Source: Lepturacanthus savala
Taxonomy: Eukaryota > Chordata > Actinopteri > Scombriformes > Trichiuridae
Direction of reading: 5' to 3'
DNA: 64,000 bases
NCBI GenBank assembly: GCA_030544235.1
Contig: CM060475.1
Location: 8,143,409 to 8,207,408 of the forward strand
Under the pieces are notes generated by a model. The model was not told the DNA's origin. It saw only the letters and a list, made by a program, of their open reading frames with translations, and did no database searches. Within the stretch, counting starts at the first letter, position 1, and every line of letters begins with the position of its first letter. Positions 24,501-35,619 of this stretch are shown here, one piece after another. A program made the translations under genes and the position numbers.

Positions 24501-27500
24501 GGGTCATCGGAGGATTCTCTCTCTAACTCTACCTGACCTCTGACCTCTGCTGCTGTTAGTGTTAAAGGGTTAGGGTCATCAGAGGATTCTCTCTCTAACT
24601 CTACCTGACCTCTGACCTCTGCTGCTGTTAGTGTTAAAGGGTTAGGGTCATCAGAGGATTCTCTCACTAACTCTACCTGACCTCTGACCTCTGCTGCTGT
24701 TAGTGTTAAAGGGTTAGGGTCATCAGAGGATTCTCTACCTGACCTCTGCTGCTGTTAGCGTTAAAGGGTTAGGGGTCATCAGAGGCTTCTCTCTCTAACT
24801 CTACCTGACCTCTGACCTCTGCTGCTCTTAGTGTTAAAGGGTTAGGGTCATCAGAGGATTCTCTCTATAACTCTACCTGACCTCTGACCTCTGCTGCTGT
24901 TAGTGTTAAAGGGCTAGGGTCATCGGAGGATTCTCTCTCTAACTCTACCTGACCTCTGACCTCTGCTGCTGTTAGTGGTAAAGGATTAGGGTCATCGGAG
25001 GATTCTCTCTCTAAGTCTACCTGACCTCTGACCTCTGCTGCTGTTAGTGTTAAAGGGTTAGGGTCATCAGAGGATTCTCTACCTGACCTCTGCTGCTGTT
25101 AGCGTTAAAGGGTTAGGGGTCATCAGAGGCTTCTCTCTCTAACTCTACCTGACCTCTGACCTCTGCTGCTCTTAGTGTTAAAGGGTTAGGGTCATCAGAG
25201 GATTCTCTCTCTAACTCTACCTGACCTCTGACCTCTGCTGCTGATAGTGTTAAAGGGTTAGGGTCATCAGAGGATTCTCTCTCTAACTCTACCTGACCTC
25301 TGACCTCTGCTGCTGTTAGTGTTAAAGGATTAGGCTCATCAGGATTCTCTCCCTAACTCTACCTGACCTCTGACCTCTGCTGCTGTTAGTGTTAAAGGGT
25401 TAGGGTCATCAGAGGATTCTCTCTCTAACTCTACCTGACCTCTGACCTCTCCTGCTGTTAGTGTTAAAGATTTAAAAGCATCAAACGTGGTTTAAAGTGC
25501 TTTAAAACGGTACAGAGCCAACCCTCCCAGCTGAGTAATGTGCTGTCTGAACGGACCGAACGCGGAAGAAAAAGCAGCGGCGCGTTATCGGGCCCGAGAG
25601 CCGGAGACATCCTTCACGACTCCAGCGTTAACAGCGCCGATGAGACAGGAGATTTTAGCAAAGGTGCTCGGCAGCCTGAGGAAGATTAATGGAACAGCAA
25701 AGCGAGCGAGTTCATGCTCCCCCAGACGGGAGGAGGGAGTCATTAATCATAGAGGCCGTTCACCTGGGAAGTTTAGAAGCACATATTCAAATCAGCTGCA
25801 ATTAAGACGTGAACTTTTCCATCTGAACAGCAAATTAGCCTATTAGGCTATGACCAAACTCCCTGTATTCAGGTTTATATATGTTATATATACAGGTGTG
25901 TATGTATAGAGAAAGAGCCAGAGGATAAGTTTCTCTACTGTCCATCTCTAGCTTGACCTACCTTGGTATGGTCTCGCTCTATCTTGGGTTTTCCGGTTCC
26001 GATTGTGCCAAAACGACCACGTGAACACGTGTTTCCATCGGACTTTAAAATCATCGGTGAGGCATAGATATTTCAGCAGCTCAGCCCTGACCTTTAACCT
26101 GATCGGTCAGCGTCCTGCCTCAACCGGTTTCCCCCCCGAAATTCTGCCGGCGAACTCGTCAAATTGGCCGTCTCAAACGTAAAGGCCTAATAGACTGTAA
26201 TGTAACGCATTGAACATGCCGCTATATTAACACAGATAGATGCTCCTTCAAAGGGCGGGAAATGAGAGCAAGGGAGCGCTCAATTCCCCTTTGGCCACAG
26301 GAGATTGGATTGCGCGGATAATGATGCCGCAACTATGATCCAGAACCCGCCCCGCCCCCCAACTTTTATTGGCTTCTATCCCTCGGAAACCATCAGAGGT
26401 TTTCAAAGACTCGCTTTATTAAAAAAGAAATGCTGTGATTCTAAACGGGAGAAAAAGTCACTGTTTCCTTGCTGCAATCTGTGGATTTCTTATTGCTTCT
26501 AAAGGGGTGTTCACACTGGACAAAAATTAGCGCGATAGCGTGACGTGATTACATGTTAAGTCTATGGGAAGATGCGTTTTTTTCGCGACACGACAGACGC
26601 GAAGTGGCAAAATATCACGCTTCACGACGCCAAATTCGCCCGTCGCATCAAGTTGAAGGCGAATTCACAGGACGACGTGAATTCACAACCAATCAGTGTT
26701 GAGACCAACCAAAACAGCGCAACAAATTTTAATTTGTCGCGTGACAAAATTGCAACAAAATCGCAACAAAATCGCAACAAAATTGCAACAAAATAGCGAC
26801 AAAATCGTTAATTGAGTCCGGTGTGAACACCCCTTAAGAGCCGGACTGAGCCGCTCTGATTGGTCAGTGGATTTTCAGGCACTGCACACTCAGTCCTCTT
26901 CCTTTAACTAAAATTATCGCATCAAACATTCATAATATTGTATGCGACGCGAAATTCGCCTGTCGCGTCAAGTTGAAAATATTGAACTTTTCAGGCGAAT
27001 TCGCAGAACGACGTAGCGCGACAACCAACCAGCGTTGAGATTCGCTCCACGTCTCCACGACAACGAGAAAGTCACTTATCGCCAGTGTTTTACTTTTCAA
27101 CGGACTTCAACGGAGCCGAAACGGTTGAGCTGAAACCACCCCTCTTCTCCGGGGTAGGACTCGCCGGACTAGCATCCAGACACTCGGTTTGCGTTTTCGA
27201 GACGGAACGTTATCGCCGCAGACTTTAATATTGGTTAAGGATTTCCTATTACTTGTAAAGGGGTGTTCACACCGGACAAAAATTTGCGCGATAGCCCGAC
27301 GCGATGGGAAGACGCGATTTTCAGGCGAATTCGCAGGACGACGTAGCGCGACAACCAACCAGCGTTGAGATCCGCTCCACGTCTCCACAACAACGAGAAA
27401 GTCACTTATCGCCAGTCTTTTGCTTTTCAACGGACTTCAACGGAGCCGCGTTGTCCAGGCGGTGACGCAATCTTGGGGAATTTTCGCAAAACAAATCGAC

Positions 27501-30500
27501 AAAATCGCGTCCATCGCGCGAAAAAACGCGTCAATTGAGTCCGGTGTGAACCCCCCTTAACTTCACGAATCTCTCCAGTTGGAGCCCGATTGTGCCACGT
27601 GGCCAAGGTTAAAGGTCAATGGTGTAATGGAGAAGCTGCGAGAAATCAGCTGACAGAATATGACGGAACGGCGAACGGTTTAAACCACCCCTCTTCTCCG
27701 GGGTAGGACTCTGCTGAAAGATTCGCAGGCACTCATTTAGGCTCAACGGCGATTTTTTTTTGATTAAGTCTCTGGGCCGTGCAGCAGCTTTTCTTTGAGC
27801 GAGTCACAATCTCTTTACACTGAGCACAGCGGTGAGTTATCTCCTAATGAAAACGTGCTCGGGAATAATGAACGCTTGGCGTCACTCAGTGAAATGTCAG
27901 CCTGCGTCTCTGTCTCACCACATTCACAAAGAAGCTTTGAAACTGAAAGTCATACAAGAGCAGTCCAAACTATTTAGCCCTTAATGTGGTTCATTTCTGT
28001 TAGAGAAGCCATAATGTACAATAACGACCAGGACTGGACTCTTCTGATTCCACTCATCAAAAATACATTTAAATACATTTAAATACATGGGACCATTATT
28101 GACAGTTTTTTTTTGCTTTTACTATTTTGTTTGTTTTCCACCTGGACTTCATTCTTCATTTTGTGTCAAAGTCTCTGAACACGTCGCTCAACTAGACACT
28201 GAAAACTGAAAAAATGTTTGTCTTTAGGACTCCATGACCTGGCCTGGAACAGAAATCCTCCTGAAGACTAGGAACCCTATCACTAACCCTCCTGAAGATT
28301 AGGAACCCTAACCCTCCTGAAGATTAGGAAACCCTATAACTAACCCTAATCCTCCTGAAGATTAGGAACCCTAACCCTCCTGAAGATTAGGAACCCTATC
28401 ACTAACCCCAACCCTCCTGAAGATTAGGAACCCTATCACTAACCCCAACCCTCCTGAAGATTAGGGACCCTATCACTAACACTAACAATCCTGAAGATTA
28501 GGAACCCTAACCCTAACCTTCCTGAAGATTAGGGACCCTATCACTAACTCTAACCATCCTGAAGATTAGGAACCCTATCACTAACCCTCTTGAAGATTAG
28601 GAACCCTATCAATAACCCTAATCCTCCTGAAGATTATGAACCCTATCACTAACCCTAACCCTCCTGAAGATTAGGAACCCTAACCCTCCTGAAAATTAGG
28701 AACCCTATCACTAACTCCAACCCTCCTGAAGATTAGGAACCCTAACCCTCCTGAAGATTAGGAACCCTATCACTAACCCCAACCCTCCTGAAGATTAGGA
28801 ACCCTATAACTAACCCTAACCCTCCTGAAGATTAGGAACCCTATCACTAACCCTAACCCTCCTGAAGATTAGGAACCCTAACCTTCCTGAAGATTAGGAA
28901 CCCTATAACTAACCCTAACCCTCCTGAAGATTAGGGACCCTATCACTAACCCTAACCCTCCTGAAGATTAGGAACCCTAACCCTCCTGAAGATTAGGAAC
29001 CCTAACCCTCCTGAAGATTAGGAACCCTAACCCTCCTGAAGATTAGGAACCCTAACCCTCCTGAAGATTAGGAACCCTAACCCTCCTGAAGATTAGGAAC
29101 CCTAACCCTCCTGAAGATTAGGAACCCTAATCCTCCTGAAGATTAGGAACCCTATCACTAACTCCAACCCTCCTGAAGATTAGGGACCCTATCACTAACT
29201 CCAACCCTCCTGAAGATTAGGGACCCTATCACTAACTCTAACCCTCCTGAAGATTAGGAACCCTAACCCTCCTGAAGATTAGGAACCCTATCACTAACTC
29301 CAACCCTCCTGAAGATTAGGGACCCTATCACTAACTCTAACCCTCCTGAAGATTAGGAACCCTAATCCTCCTGAAGATTAGGAACCCTATCACTAACTCC
29401 AACCCTCCTGAAGATTAGGGACCCTATCACTAACCCCAACCCTCCTGAAGATTAGGGACCCTATCACTAACTCTAACCCTCCTGAAGATTAGGAACCCTA
29501 ACCCTCCTGAAGATTAGGAACCCTATCACTAACCTTAATCCTCTTGAAGATTATGAACCCTAATCCTCTTGAAGATTAGGAACCCTAACCCTCCTGAAGA
29601 TTAGGAACCCTATCACTAACCCTAACCCTCCTGAAGATTAGGGACCCTATCACTAACCCTAACCCTCCTGAAGATTAGGAACCCTAACCCTCCTGAAGAT
29701 TAGGAACCCTATCACTAACCTTAATCCTCTTGAAGATTATGAACCCTAATCCTCCTGAAGATTAGGAACCCTAACCCTAACCCTCCTGAAGATTAGGAAC
29801 CCTATCACTAACCCTAATCCTCCTGAAGATTAGGAACCCTACCACTAACCCTAACCCTCCTGAAGATTAGGAACTCTAATCCTCCTGAAGATTAGGAACC
29901 CTATCACTAACCCTAACCCTCCTGAAGATTAGGAACCCTAACCCTAACCCTCCTGAAGATTAGGAACCCTATCACTAACCCTAATCCTCCTGAAGATTAG
30001 GAACCCTACCACTAACCCTAACCCTCCTGAAGATTAGGAACTCTAATCCTCCTGAAGATTAGGAACCCTATCACTAACCCTAACCCTCCTGAAGATTAGG
30101 AACCCTAACCCTCCTGAAGATTAGGGACCCTATCACTAACCCTAACCCTCCTGAAGATTAGGAACCCTATCACTAACCCTAATCCCCTTGGAAGATTAGG
30201 AACCCTAACCCTCCTGAAGATTAGGAACCCTTAGGAACCCTTAGGAACACTAACCCTAATCCTCTTCAGGAGGATTAGGGTTAGTTATAGGGTTTCCTAA
30301 TCTTCAAGGGGGTTAGGGTTCCTAATCTTCAGGAGGGTTAGTGATAGGGTTCCTAGTCTTCAGGAGGATTTCTGTTCCAGGCCAGGTCATGGAGTCCTAA
30401 AGACAAACATTTTTTCAGTTTTCAGTGTCAACCCTAACCCCCTTGAAGATTAGGAACCCTATCACTAACCCTAATCCCCTTGAAGATTAGGAACCCTAAC

Positions 30501-33500
30501 CCTCCTGAAGATTATGAACCTTAACCCTCCTGAAGATTAGGAACCCTATCACTAACCCTCCTGAAGATGAGGAACCGCGTCAACATTTCCATGACACCAT
30601 TTGACATCTAAACACAGCCCAGTAGAGTCCAGCAGAGTCCAGGTTCTTATCAAACCCTTCACACTCGCCTCAGCACCCGAGGGGTTGTTGGACCTTCTTG
30701 AACCAGTCGGAGACGTCAGTGGACATCACTCGGGCTGATAAAGGTCAACTGGGATTAAAGCTTTTTGACCTTCGCAGTTTTTACAGCAATACTAGAGCAT
30801 CCGACAAGGATAACCAGGGACAGGTTTTTCCTAGGTCTCGGTCTTCTGGACCGAGTCCACTTTCTCCTCATCATCATGGGCTTACCGACTTCTGTGGACC
30901 ATAACGTCTTCTCCTTAATCGAAGATGAGCTTTTGCTCATATTGGGGTCACACTGACCCATCGTCGCGCAAGCTAACGGAACTGAAATGTAGAATATATT
31001 CTTCACAAGTTGCCGGCAAACTGGAACTCCCCCAGGCGTCTCCGCCTTTTTTTTTTTTTCCAAGCAGAAGTCAGAAAGATGAAACCTGGCAGCCGCATCA
31101 AACGGCGCTCGCTGCTTGAACCGGATCCAGGTCTAACTGAACTACCAGATAAAGACGGAGCGACCTCATTAGCTCGCAGAGTTTGTGTCAGCAGCCAAAA
31201 GTTACAGCAAGAAACCCGACTTGTTCTGAGGTACCCTGAAAACCAAACTGCCCCTGGACCTATTGGTGGACTTGCGGACCTGTAGGTGGACTTTTGGACC
31301 TGCCTGTGGTCTAGTGGAGCACCCTGAGACTTTCATTGAGACTCTGATTTTGTTGAAACCTTCAGTTTGTTCATATTACTCATGTAGCAGTCGTTCATAG
31401 GTTAGATTGAAGGGTCATTTCATTAGCTTGTTGGCTAATTAACAGTTTTAATTGCTCAGAATCAAAGGAATTAACCGGCGCCGCATCGCGCTCTCGGCGT
31501 CTCCGCCCCCATTGTTCCACTCTCTCCGATTTCAGGGTTAGTGACATCACAGACGTCAATCAGGCTTTCAAGAGGCTCTTCCTGAGTGAAATGGACAGAG
31601 GTTCTTAAAGGTCCCACATCGTGCAAATAGACACTTTGTTCATGTTTGATAAAGGTTTTATTCAAAGATCTCAAGCATGAAAGACAAAGAATGGACAAAA
31701 AATGGACATACAGGTTTTATGGCTCAATAGTACTGTAACTGTTTCCTCCCTGAATCTAGAGGAAACCTGTCCTCTAAGAAACCATGTCCTCTCAGTAAAC
31801 GCTGTCCTCTCAGTAAACCCTGTCCTGTCAGTAAACACTGTCCTGTCAGTAAACCCTGTCCTCTGAGTAAACCCTGTCCTCTCAGTAAACCCCGTCCTCT
31901 CAGTAAACCCTGTCCTCTCAGTAAATGCTGTCCTGTCAGTAAACCCTGTCCTCTAAATAAATCCTGTCCTCTAAGGAACCATGTCCTCTCAGTAAACCCC
32001 GTCCTCTCAGTAAACCCTGTCCTCTCAGTAAACCCCGTCCTCTCAGTAAACCCTGTCCTCTCAGTAAACCCTGTCCTCTAAGGAACCCCGCCCTCTCAGT
32101 AAACCCCGTCCTCTCAGTAAACCCTGTCCTGTCAGTAAACCCTGTCCTGTCAGTAAACCCCTTCCTCTCAGTAAACCCCGTCCTCTCAGTAAACCCCGTC
32201 CTGTCAGTAAACCCCATCCTCTCAGTAAACCCCGTCCTCTCAGTAAACGCTGTCCTCTCAGTAAACCCCGTCCTCTCAGTAAACCCCGTCCTGTCAGTAA
32301 ACCCCGTCCTGTCAGTAAACCCCGTCCTGTCAGTAAACCCCGTCCTGTCAGTAAACCCCGTCCTCTCAGTAAACCCCGTCCTCTCAGTAAACCCCGTCCT
32401 CTCAGTAAACCCTATCCTCTCAGTAAACCCTGTCCTCTCAGTAAACCCTGTCCTGTCAGTAAACCCTGTCCTGTCAGTAAACCCATCCTCTCAGTAAACC
32501 CCGTCCTCTCAGTAAACCCTATCCTCTCAGTAAACCCCATCCTCTCAGTAAACCCTGTCCTCTCAGTAAACCCTATCCCCTCAGTAAACCCTATCCCCTC
32601 AGTAAACCCTGTCCTCTAAATAAACCCTGTCCTCTCAGTAAACCCCGTCCTCTCAGTAAACCCCTATCCTCTCAGTAAACCCTGTCCTCTCAGTAAACCC
32701 TATCCTCTCAGTAAACCCTGTCCTCTCAGTAAACCCTGTCCTCTCAGTAAACCCTATCCTCTCAGTAAACCCTATCCTCTCAGTAAACCCTGTCCTCTAA
32801 ATAAACCCTGTCCTCTCAGTAAACCCCGTCCTCTCAGTAAACCCCTATCCTCTCAGTAAACCCTGTCCTCTCAGTAAACCCTATCCTCTCAGTAAACCCT
32901 GTCCTCTCAGTAAACCCTGTCCTCTCAGTAAACCCTATCCTCTCAGTAAACCCTATCCTCTCAGTAAACCCCGTCCTCTAAATAAACCCCGTCCTCTCAG
33001 TAAACCCCGTCCTCTCAGTAAACCCCGTCCTCTCAGTAAACCCCGCCCTCTCAGTAAACCCCGTCCTCTCAGTAAACCCGTCCTCTCAGTAAACCCGTCC
33101 TCTCAGTAAACCCCGTCCTCTCAGTAAACCCGTCCTCTCAGTAAACCCTATCCTCTCAGTAAACCCTATCCTCTCAGTAAACCCCGTTCTCTCAGTAAAC
33201 CCCGTTCTCTCAGTAAACCCCGTCCTCCCAGTAAACCCCATCCTCTCAGTAAACCCCGTCCTCTCAGTAAACCCCGTCCTCTCAGTAAACCCTATCCTCT
33301 CAGTAAACCCTGTCCTCTCAGTAAACCCCGTCCTCTCAGTAAACCCCATCCTCTAAGTAAACCCCGTCCTCTCAGTAAACCCCGTCCTGTCAGTAAACCC
33401 CGTCCTGTCAGTAAACCCTGTCCTCTCAGTAAACCCCGTCCTCTCAGTAAACCCCGTCCTCTCAGTAAACCCCGTCCTCTCAGTAAACCCCGTCCTCCCA

Positions 33501-35433
33501 GTAAACCCCGTCCTCTCAGTAAACCCCGTCCTCTCAGTAAACCCTATCCTCTCAGTAAACCCCGTCCTCTCAGTAAACCCCGTCCTGTCAGTAAACCCCG
33601 TCCTGTCAGTAAACCCTATCCTCTCAGTAAACCCTGTCCTCTCAGTAAACCCCGTCCTCTCAGTAAACCCTGTCCTCTCAGTAAACCCCGTCCTCTCAGT
33701 AAACCCCGTCCTCTCAATAAACCCCGTCCTCTCAGTAAACCCCGTCCTCTCAGTAAACCCCGTCCTCTCAGTAAACCCTATCCTCCCAGTAAACCCTGTC
33801 CTCTCAGTAAACCCTATCCTCCCACTAAACCCTATCCTCTCAGTAAACCCTATCCTCTCAGTAAACCCCGTCCTCCCAGTAAACCCCGTCCTCCCAGTAA
33901 ACCCCGTCCTGTCAGTAAACCCCGTCCTCCCAGTAAACCCCGTCCTCTCAGTAAACCCCGTCCTCTCAGTAAACCCCGTCCTCTCAGTAAACCCTATCCT
34001 CTCAGTAAACCCTATCCTCTCGGTAAACCCCGTCCTGTCAGTAAACCCCATCCTCTCAGTAAACCCCATCCTGTCAGTAAACCCTATCCTCTCAGTAAAC
34101 CCCGTCCTGTCAGTAAACCCCATCATCTCAGTAAACCCTATCCTCTCAATAAACCCCATCCTCTCAGTAAACCCCGTCCTCTCAGTAAACCCTGTCCTCT
34201 CAGTAAACCCTGTCCTCTCAGTAAACCCCGTCCTCTCAATAAACCCCGTCCTCTCAGTAAACCCTATCCTCCCAGTAAACCATGTCCTCTCAGTAAACCC
34301 CGTCCTCTCAGTAAACCCCGTCCTCTCAGTAAACCCTATCCTCCCAGTAAACCCTGTCCTCTCAGTAAACCCTATCCTCCCACTAAACCCTATCCTCTCA
34401 GTAAACCCTATCCTCTCAGTAAACCCCGTCCTCCCAGTAAACCCCGTCCTCCCAGTAAACCCCGTCCTGTCAGTAAACCCCGTCCTCCCAGTAAACCCCG
34501 TCCTCTCAGTAAACCCCGTCCTCTCAGTAAACCCCGTCCTCTCAGTAAACCCTGTCCTCTCAGTAAACCCTATCCTCTCAGTAAACCCCGTCCTGTCAGT
34601 AAACCCCATCCTCTCAGTAAACCCCATCCTGTCAGTAAACCCTATCCTCTCAGTAAACCCCGTCCTGTCAGTAAACCCCATCATCTCAGTAAACCCGTCC
34701 TCTCAGTAAACCCCGTCCTCTCAGTAAACCCTATCCTCTCAGTAAACCCTATCCTCTCAGTAAACCCCATCCTCTCAGTAAACCCTATCCTCTCAGTAAA
34801 CCCCATCCTCTCAGTAAACCCCATCCTCTCAGTAAACCCTATCCTCTCAGTAAACCCCATCCTCTCAGTAAACCCTATCCTCTCAGTAAACCCCGTCCTC
34901 TCAGTAAACCCTATCCTCTCAGTAAACCCCGTCCTCTCAGTAAACCCTGTCCTCTCAGTAAACCCCGTCCTCTCAGTAAACCCCGTCCTCTCAGTAAACC
35001 CCGTCCTCTCAGTAAACCCCGTCCTCTCAGTAAACCCTGTCCTCTCAGTAAACCCGTCCTCTCAGTAAACCCTATCCTCTCAGTAAACCCTGTCCTGTCA
35101 GTAAACCCCATCCTCTCAGTAAACCCCATCCTCTCAGTAAACCCCATCCTCTCAGTAAACCCTATCCTCTCAGTAAACCCTATCCTCTCAATAAACCCCG
35201 TCCTGTCAGTAAACCCTATCCTCTCAGTAAACCCTTCTTTCTGACTCTGTCCTCAGTGTTTGGTGTTCGAAGACGCTCCGAACGGCGTGAAGGCGGCGCT
35301 GGCGGCGGGGATGCAGGTGGTGATGATCCCCGATGACAACCTGGACCCGGCTCTGACCCAGGACGCCACGCTGAGGCTGAGGAACATGGTGGACTTTCAG
35401 CCGGAGCTGTTTAGCCTCCCGGCGTACGACTGA
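21546..35433 (+). CDS. pudp: pseudouridine-5'-phosphatase, four exons
   Basis: The enzyme is a cytosolic HAD-superfamily phosphatase that dephosphorylates pseudouridine 5'-monophosphate, a product of RNA turnover. The join 21546-21597, 21968-22186, 23608-23837, 35257-35433 encodes 225 residues; the human protein has 228. Junction phases agree (1, 1, 0) and every intron is GT-AG. Motif I is DMDGLLLDTE (nucleophile D11, acid/base D13), motif II is ATSS at 109-112, and motif III lysine is K146 in KNSKPQPD. Motif IV is VFEDAPNG at 170-177 (E172, D173). The C-terminus DFQPELFSLPAYD is nearly that of mammalian PUDP. Residues between motifs I and II form the cap domain. The start at 21546 has A at -3 and gives the expected short N-terminus. 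Introns of 370, 1421 and 11419 bp are filled with minisatellites, which is the main oddity of this copy. Confidence 0.95.
21968..22186 (+). CDS. pudp: pudp exon 2
   Basis: The acceptor is AACTGCAG|ACACGGAG, completing Asp-18 and continuing TERLYTSSFQQICGRFGK. Most of the cap domain is here, including WDVKSSVMGKK and FPTAVLLPG. The donor is CCAG|GTAGGC. The match to vertebrate PUDP is continuous, without gaps. Confidence 0.94.
22270..23570. repeat. intron-2 minisatellite (GGTTTACAGGGTTGGGGTAC)
   Basis: Units built from GGTTTACAGGGTTCTA and GGTTTACAGGGTTGGGGTACTACATGGTTGTA fill almost all of PUDP intron 2. A block of 544 bp is duplicated nearly exactly: the rare variant TTTACAGTGTTGTAGG at about 22637 recurs at about 23181. 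The unit carries TTTACAG|G, an acceptor-like string. A small GACATCAC repeat precedes it at 22203-22275. Confidence 0.95.
23608..23837 (+). CDS. pudp: pudp exon 3
   Basis: The acceptor is TTTACTTAAAG|GTGTGG, completing Gly-91. The exon encodes motif II (ATSS) and motif III (Lys-146), with VLGDDPDVKNSKPQPD between and after them. It ends PQATPEN before the donor AAT|GTGAGTACC at 23838. The donor is the first member of an 18-bp array that continues in the same frame. The true exon end is therefore set by homology to mammalian PUDP, where this position is followed directly by CLVFEDAPNG. Confidence 0.93.
23820..24200 (+). repeat. 18-bp array made from the exon-3 donor
   Basis: Units read CCCCAGAGACTGTTAGCA or CATCCCAGAGACTGTTAG. 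They differ at two main positions from the exon-3/intron-3 junction CCCCAGAGAATGTGAGTA. From the donor at 23838 to the next intact GTGAGTA at 24180 is 342 bp, exactly 19 units, with no in-frame stop. Translation in the exon-3 frame gives repeated PETVS(I/T). Confidence 0.95.
24205..25470. repeat. 72-bp minisatellite in intron 3
   Basis: About 17 units containing GGGTTAGGGTCATCAGAGGA, TTCTCTCTCTAACTCTACC and TGACCTCTGCTGCTGTTAG. Some units are shortened (near 24735 and 25075). The 72-bp period leaves a 124-codon minus-strand frame, which I regard as spurious. Confidence 0.95.
25471..26499. other. unique intron-3 region
   Basis: Non-repetitive, CpG-containing sequence. Short open frames (for example 25538-25846) lack recognisable motifs and sit inside the intron. 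I see no second gene. Confidence 0.45.
26503..26834. mobile_element. 332-bp MITE copy with TAA target duplication
   Basis: The left end AGGGGTGTTCACACTGGACA and right end GTCCGGTGTGAACACCCCT form terminal inverted repeats. TAA is present on both sides (26500-26502 and 26835-26837). The interior contains CAACAAAATCGCAACAAAAT repeats, the reverse complement of the 20177-20245 repeat. The 3-bp TAA duplication fits PIF/Harbinger-type elements. Confidence 0.8.
26838..27258. repeat. MITE-cluster flank, inverted relative to 18.9-19.9 kb
   Basis: CCGCTCTGATTGGTCAGTGG, CAGTCCTCTTCCTTTAACTA and CACCCCTCTTCTCCGGGGTA are reverse complements of sequence at 18960-19050, 19757-19850 and 19120-19150. This segment is the right arm of a large inverted repeat. 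Confidence 0.8.
27259..27557. mobile_element. 299-bp MITE copy with TAA target duplication
   Basis: The left end AGGGGTGTTCACACCGGACA and right end GTCCGGTGTGAACCCCCCT are bordered by TAA at 27256-27258 and 27558-27560. The right flank CTTCACGAATCTCTCCAGTT is the reverse complement of the sequence just before the 19286 copy. The insertion and its host repeat were therefore duplicated together. Confidence 0.8.
27561..28194. other. intron-3 sequence, part dispersed repeat, part unique
   Basis: To about 27710 it continues the inverted MITE-flank repeat (GAAGCTGCGAGAAATCAGCT). After that it is unique and AT-rich, with an AAATACATTT repeat near 28066. No gene is seen. Confidence 0.5.
28195..30575. 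repeat. CCTGAAGATTAGGAACCCTA minisatellite with inverted insert
   Basis: Units of about 23-40 bp combine CTCCTGAAGATTAGGAACCC with optional TATCACTAACCCTAA. Nearly all units face the same way, but 30264-30429 is inverted. That segment repeats the array's own left edge plus about 75 bp of its unique flank (28195 onward). The CCCTAA core resembles telomere repeat. Confidence 0.93.
30576..31750. other. unique intron-3 region
   Basis: Mixed unique sequence with a 13-T run near 31050. Open frames of 60-100 codons overlap on both strands and carry no motif. Nothing further is supported. Confidence 0.45.
31755..35240. repeat. 18-bp array of acceptor-like units (CCCCGTCCTCTCAGTAAA)
   Basis: About 190 units of 18 bp fill the last 3.5 kb of PUDP intron 3, up to 17 bp before the exon-4 acceptor. 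Main variants are CCCTGTCCTCTCAGTAAA, CCCTATCC and CCCGTCCTGTCAG. Longer blocks also recur: a rare CATCATCTCAG unit at 34121 and 34679 marks a 558-bp (31-unit) duplication. Minus-strand frames of up to 443 codons (GFTERT repeats) are products of the 18-bp period. Confidence 0.96.
35257..35433 (+). CDS. pudp: pudp exon 4 (last coding exon)
   Basis: The acceptor is CTGACTCTGTCCTCAG|TGTTTGG. The exon encodes CLVFEDAPNGVKAALAAGMQ (motif IV, E172/D173), then VVMIPDDN and the C-terminal DFQPELFSLPAYD, with TGA at 35431-35433. The frame enters in phase 0, matching exon 3. Conservation with mammalian PUDP is high across the whole exon. Confidence 0.95.
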   Translation, partial: CLVFEDAPNGVKAALAAGMQVVMIPDDNLDPALTQDATLRLRNMVDFQPELFSLPAYD

Positions 35434-35483
35434 GGGACATGATGAACGTTGAATGTGGATTCTGAATGTTGATGTCAGTCGGT

Positions 35484-35489
35484 GATAAA
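35484..35489 (+). terminator. pudp: candidate polyadenylation hexamer GATAAA
   Basis: GATAAA lies 51 bp after the PUDP stop, followed about 35 bp later by the U/GU-rich stretch TGTCGTCTTTTTATT. No AATAAA or ATTAAA occurs before the 19-bp array starts, so this variant hexamer is the best candidate. Confidence 0.4.
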
Positions 35490-35619
35490 CAAAGATTTAA
35501 GATCGTAAAACGTCTCAAACTGTCGTCTTTTTATTCCTTAGTGAGCTGCGATGCTAACGCGTGATTTCAGCTAGGACACAACGCATTTCTGTGGGTTATT
35601 TAGATTCTCAGTTGTGGCA

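Noticed and set aside
25538..25846. 102-codon frame inside pudp intron 3
   Set aside because: Lies in the intron on the same strand, has no homologous look, and carries no acceptor, donor or polyadenylation signal.
23838..30240. CRISPR-like regular repeats
   Set aside because: Units are directly adjacent with no unique spacers, and the genome is eukaryotic. They are minisatellites.
33353..34684. 443-codon minus-strand frame of GFTERT repeats
   Set aside because: It is antisense to pudp inside intron 3 and follows directly from the 18-bp period.
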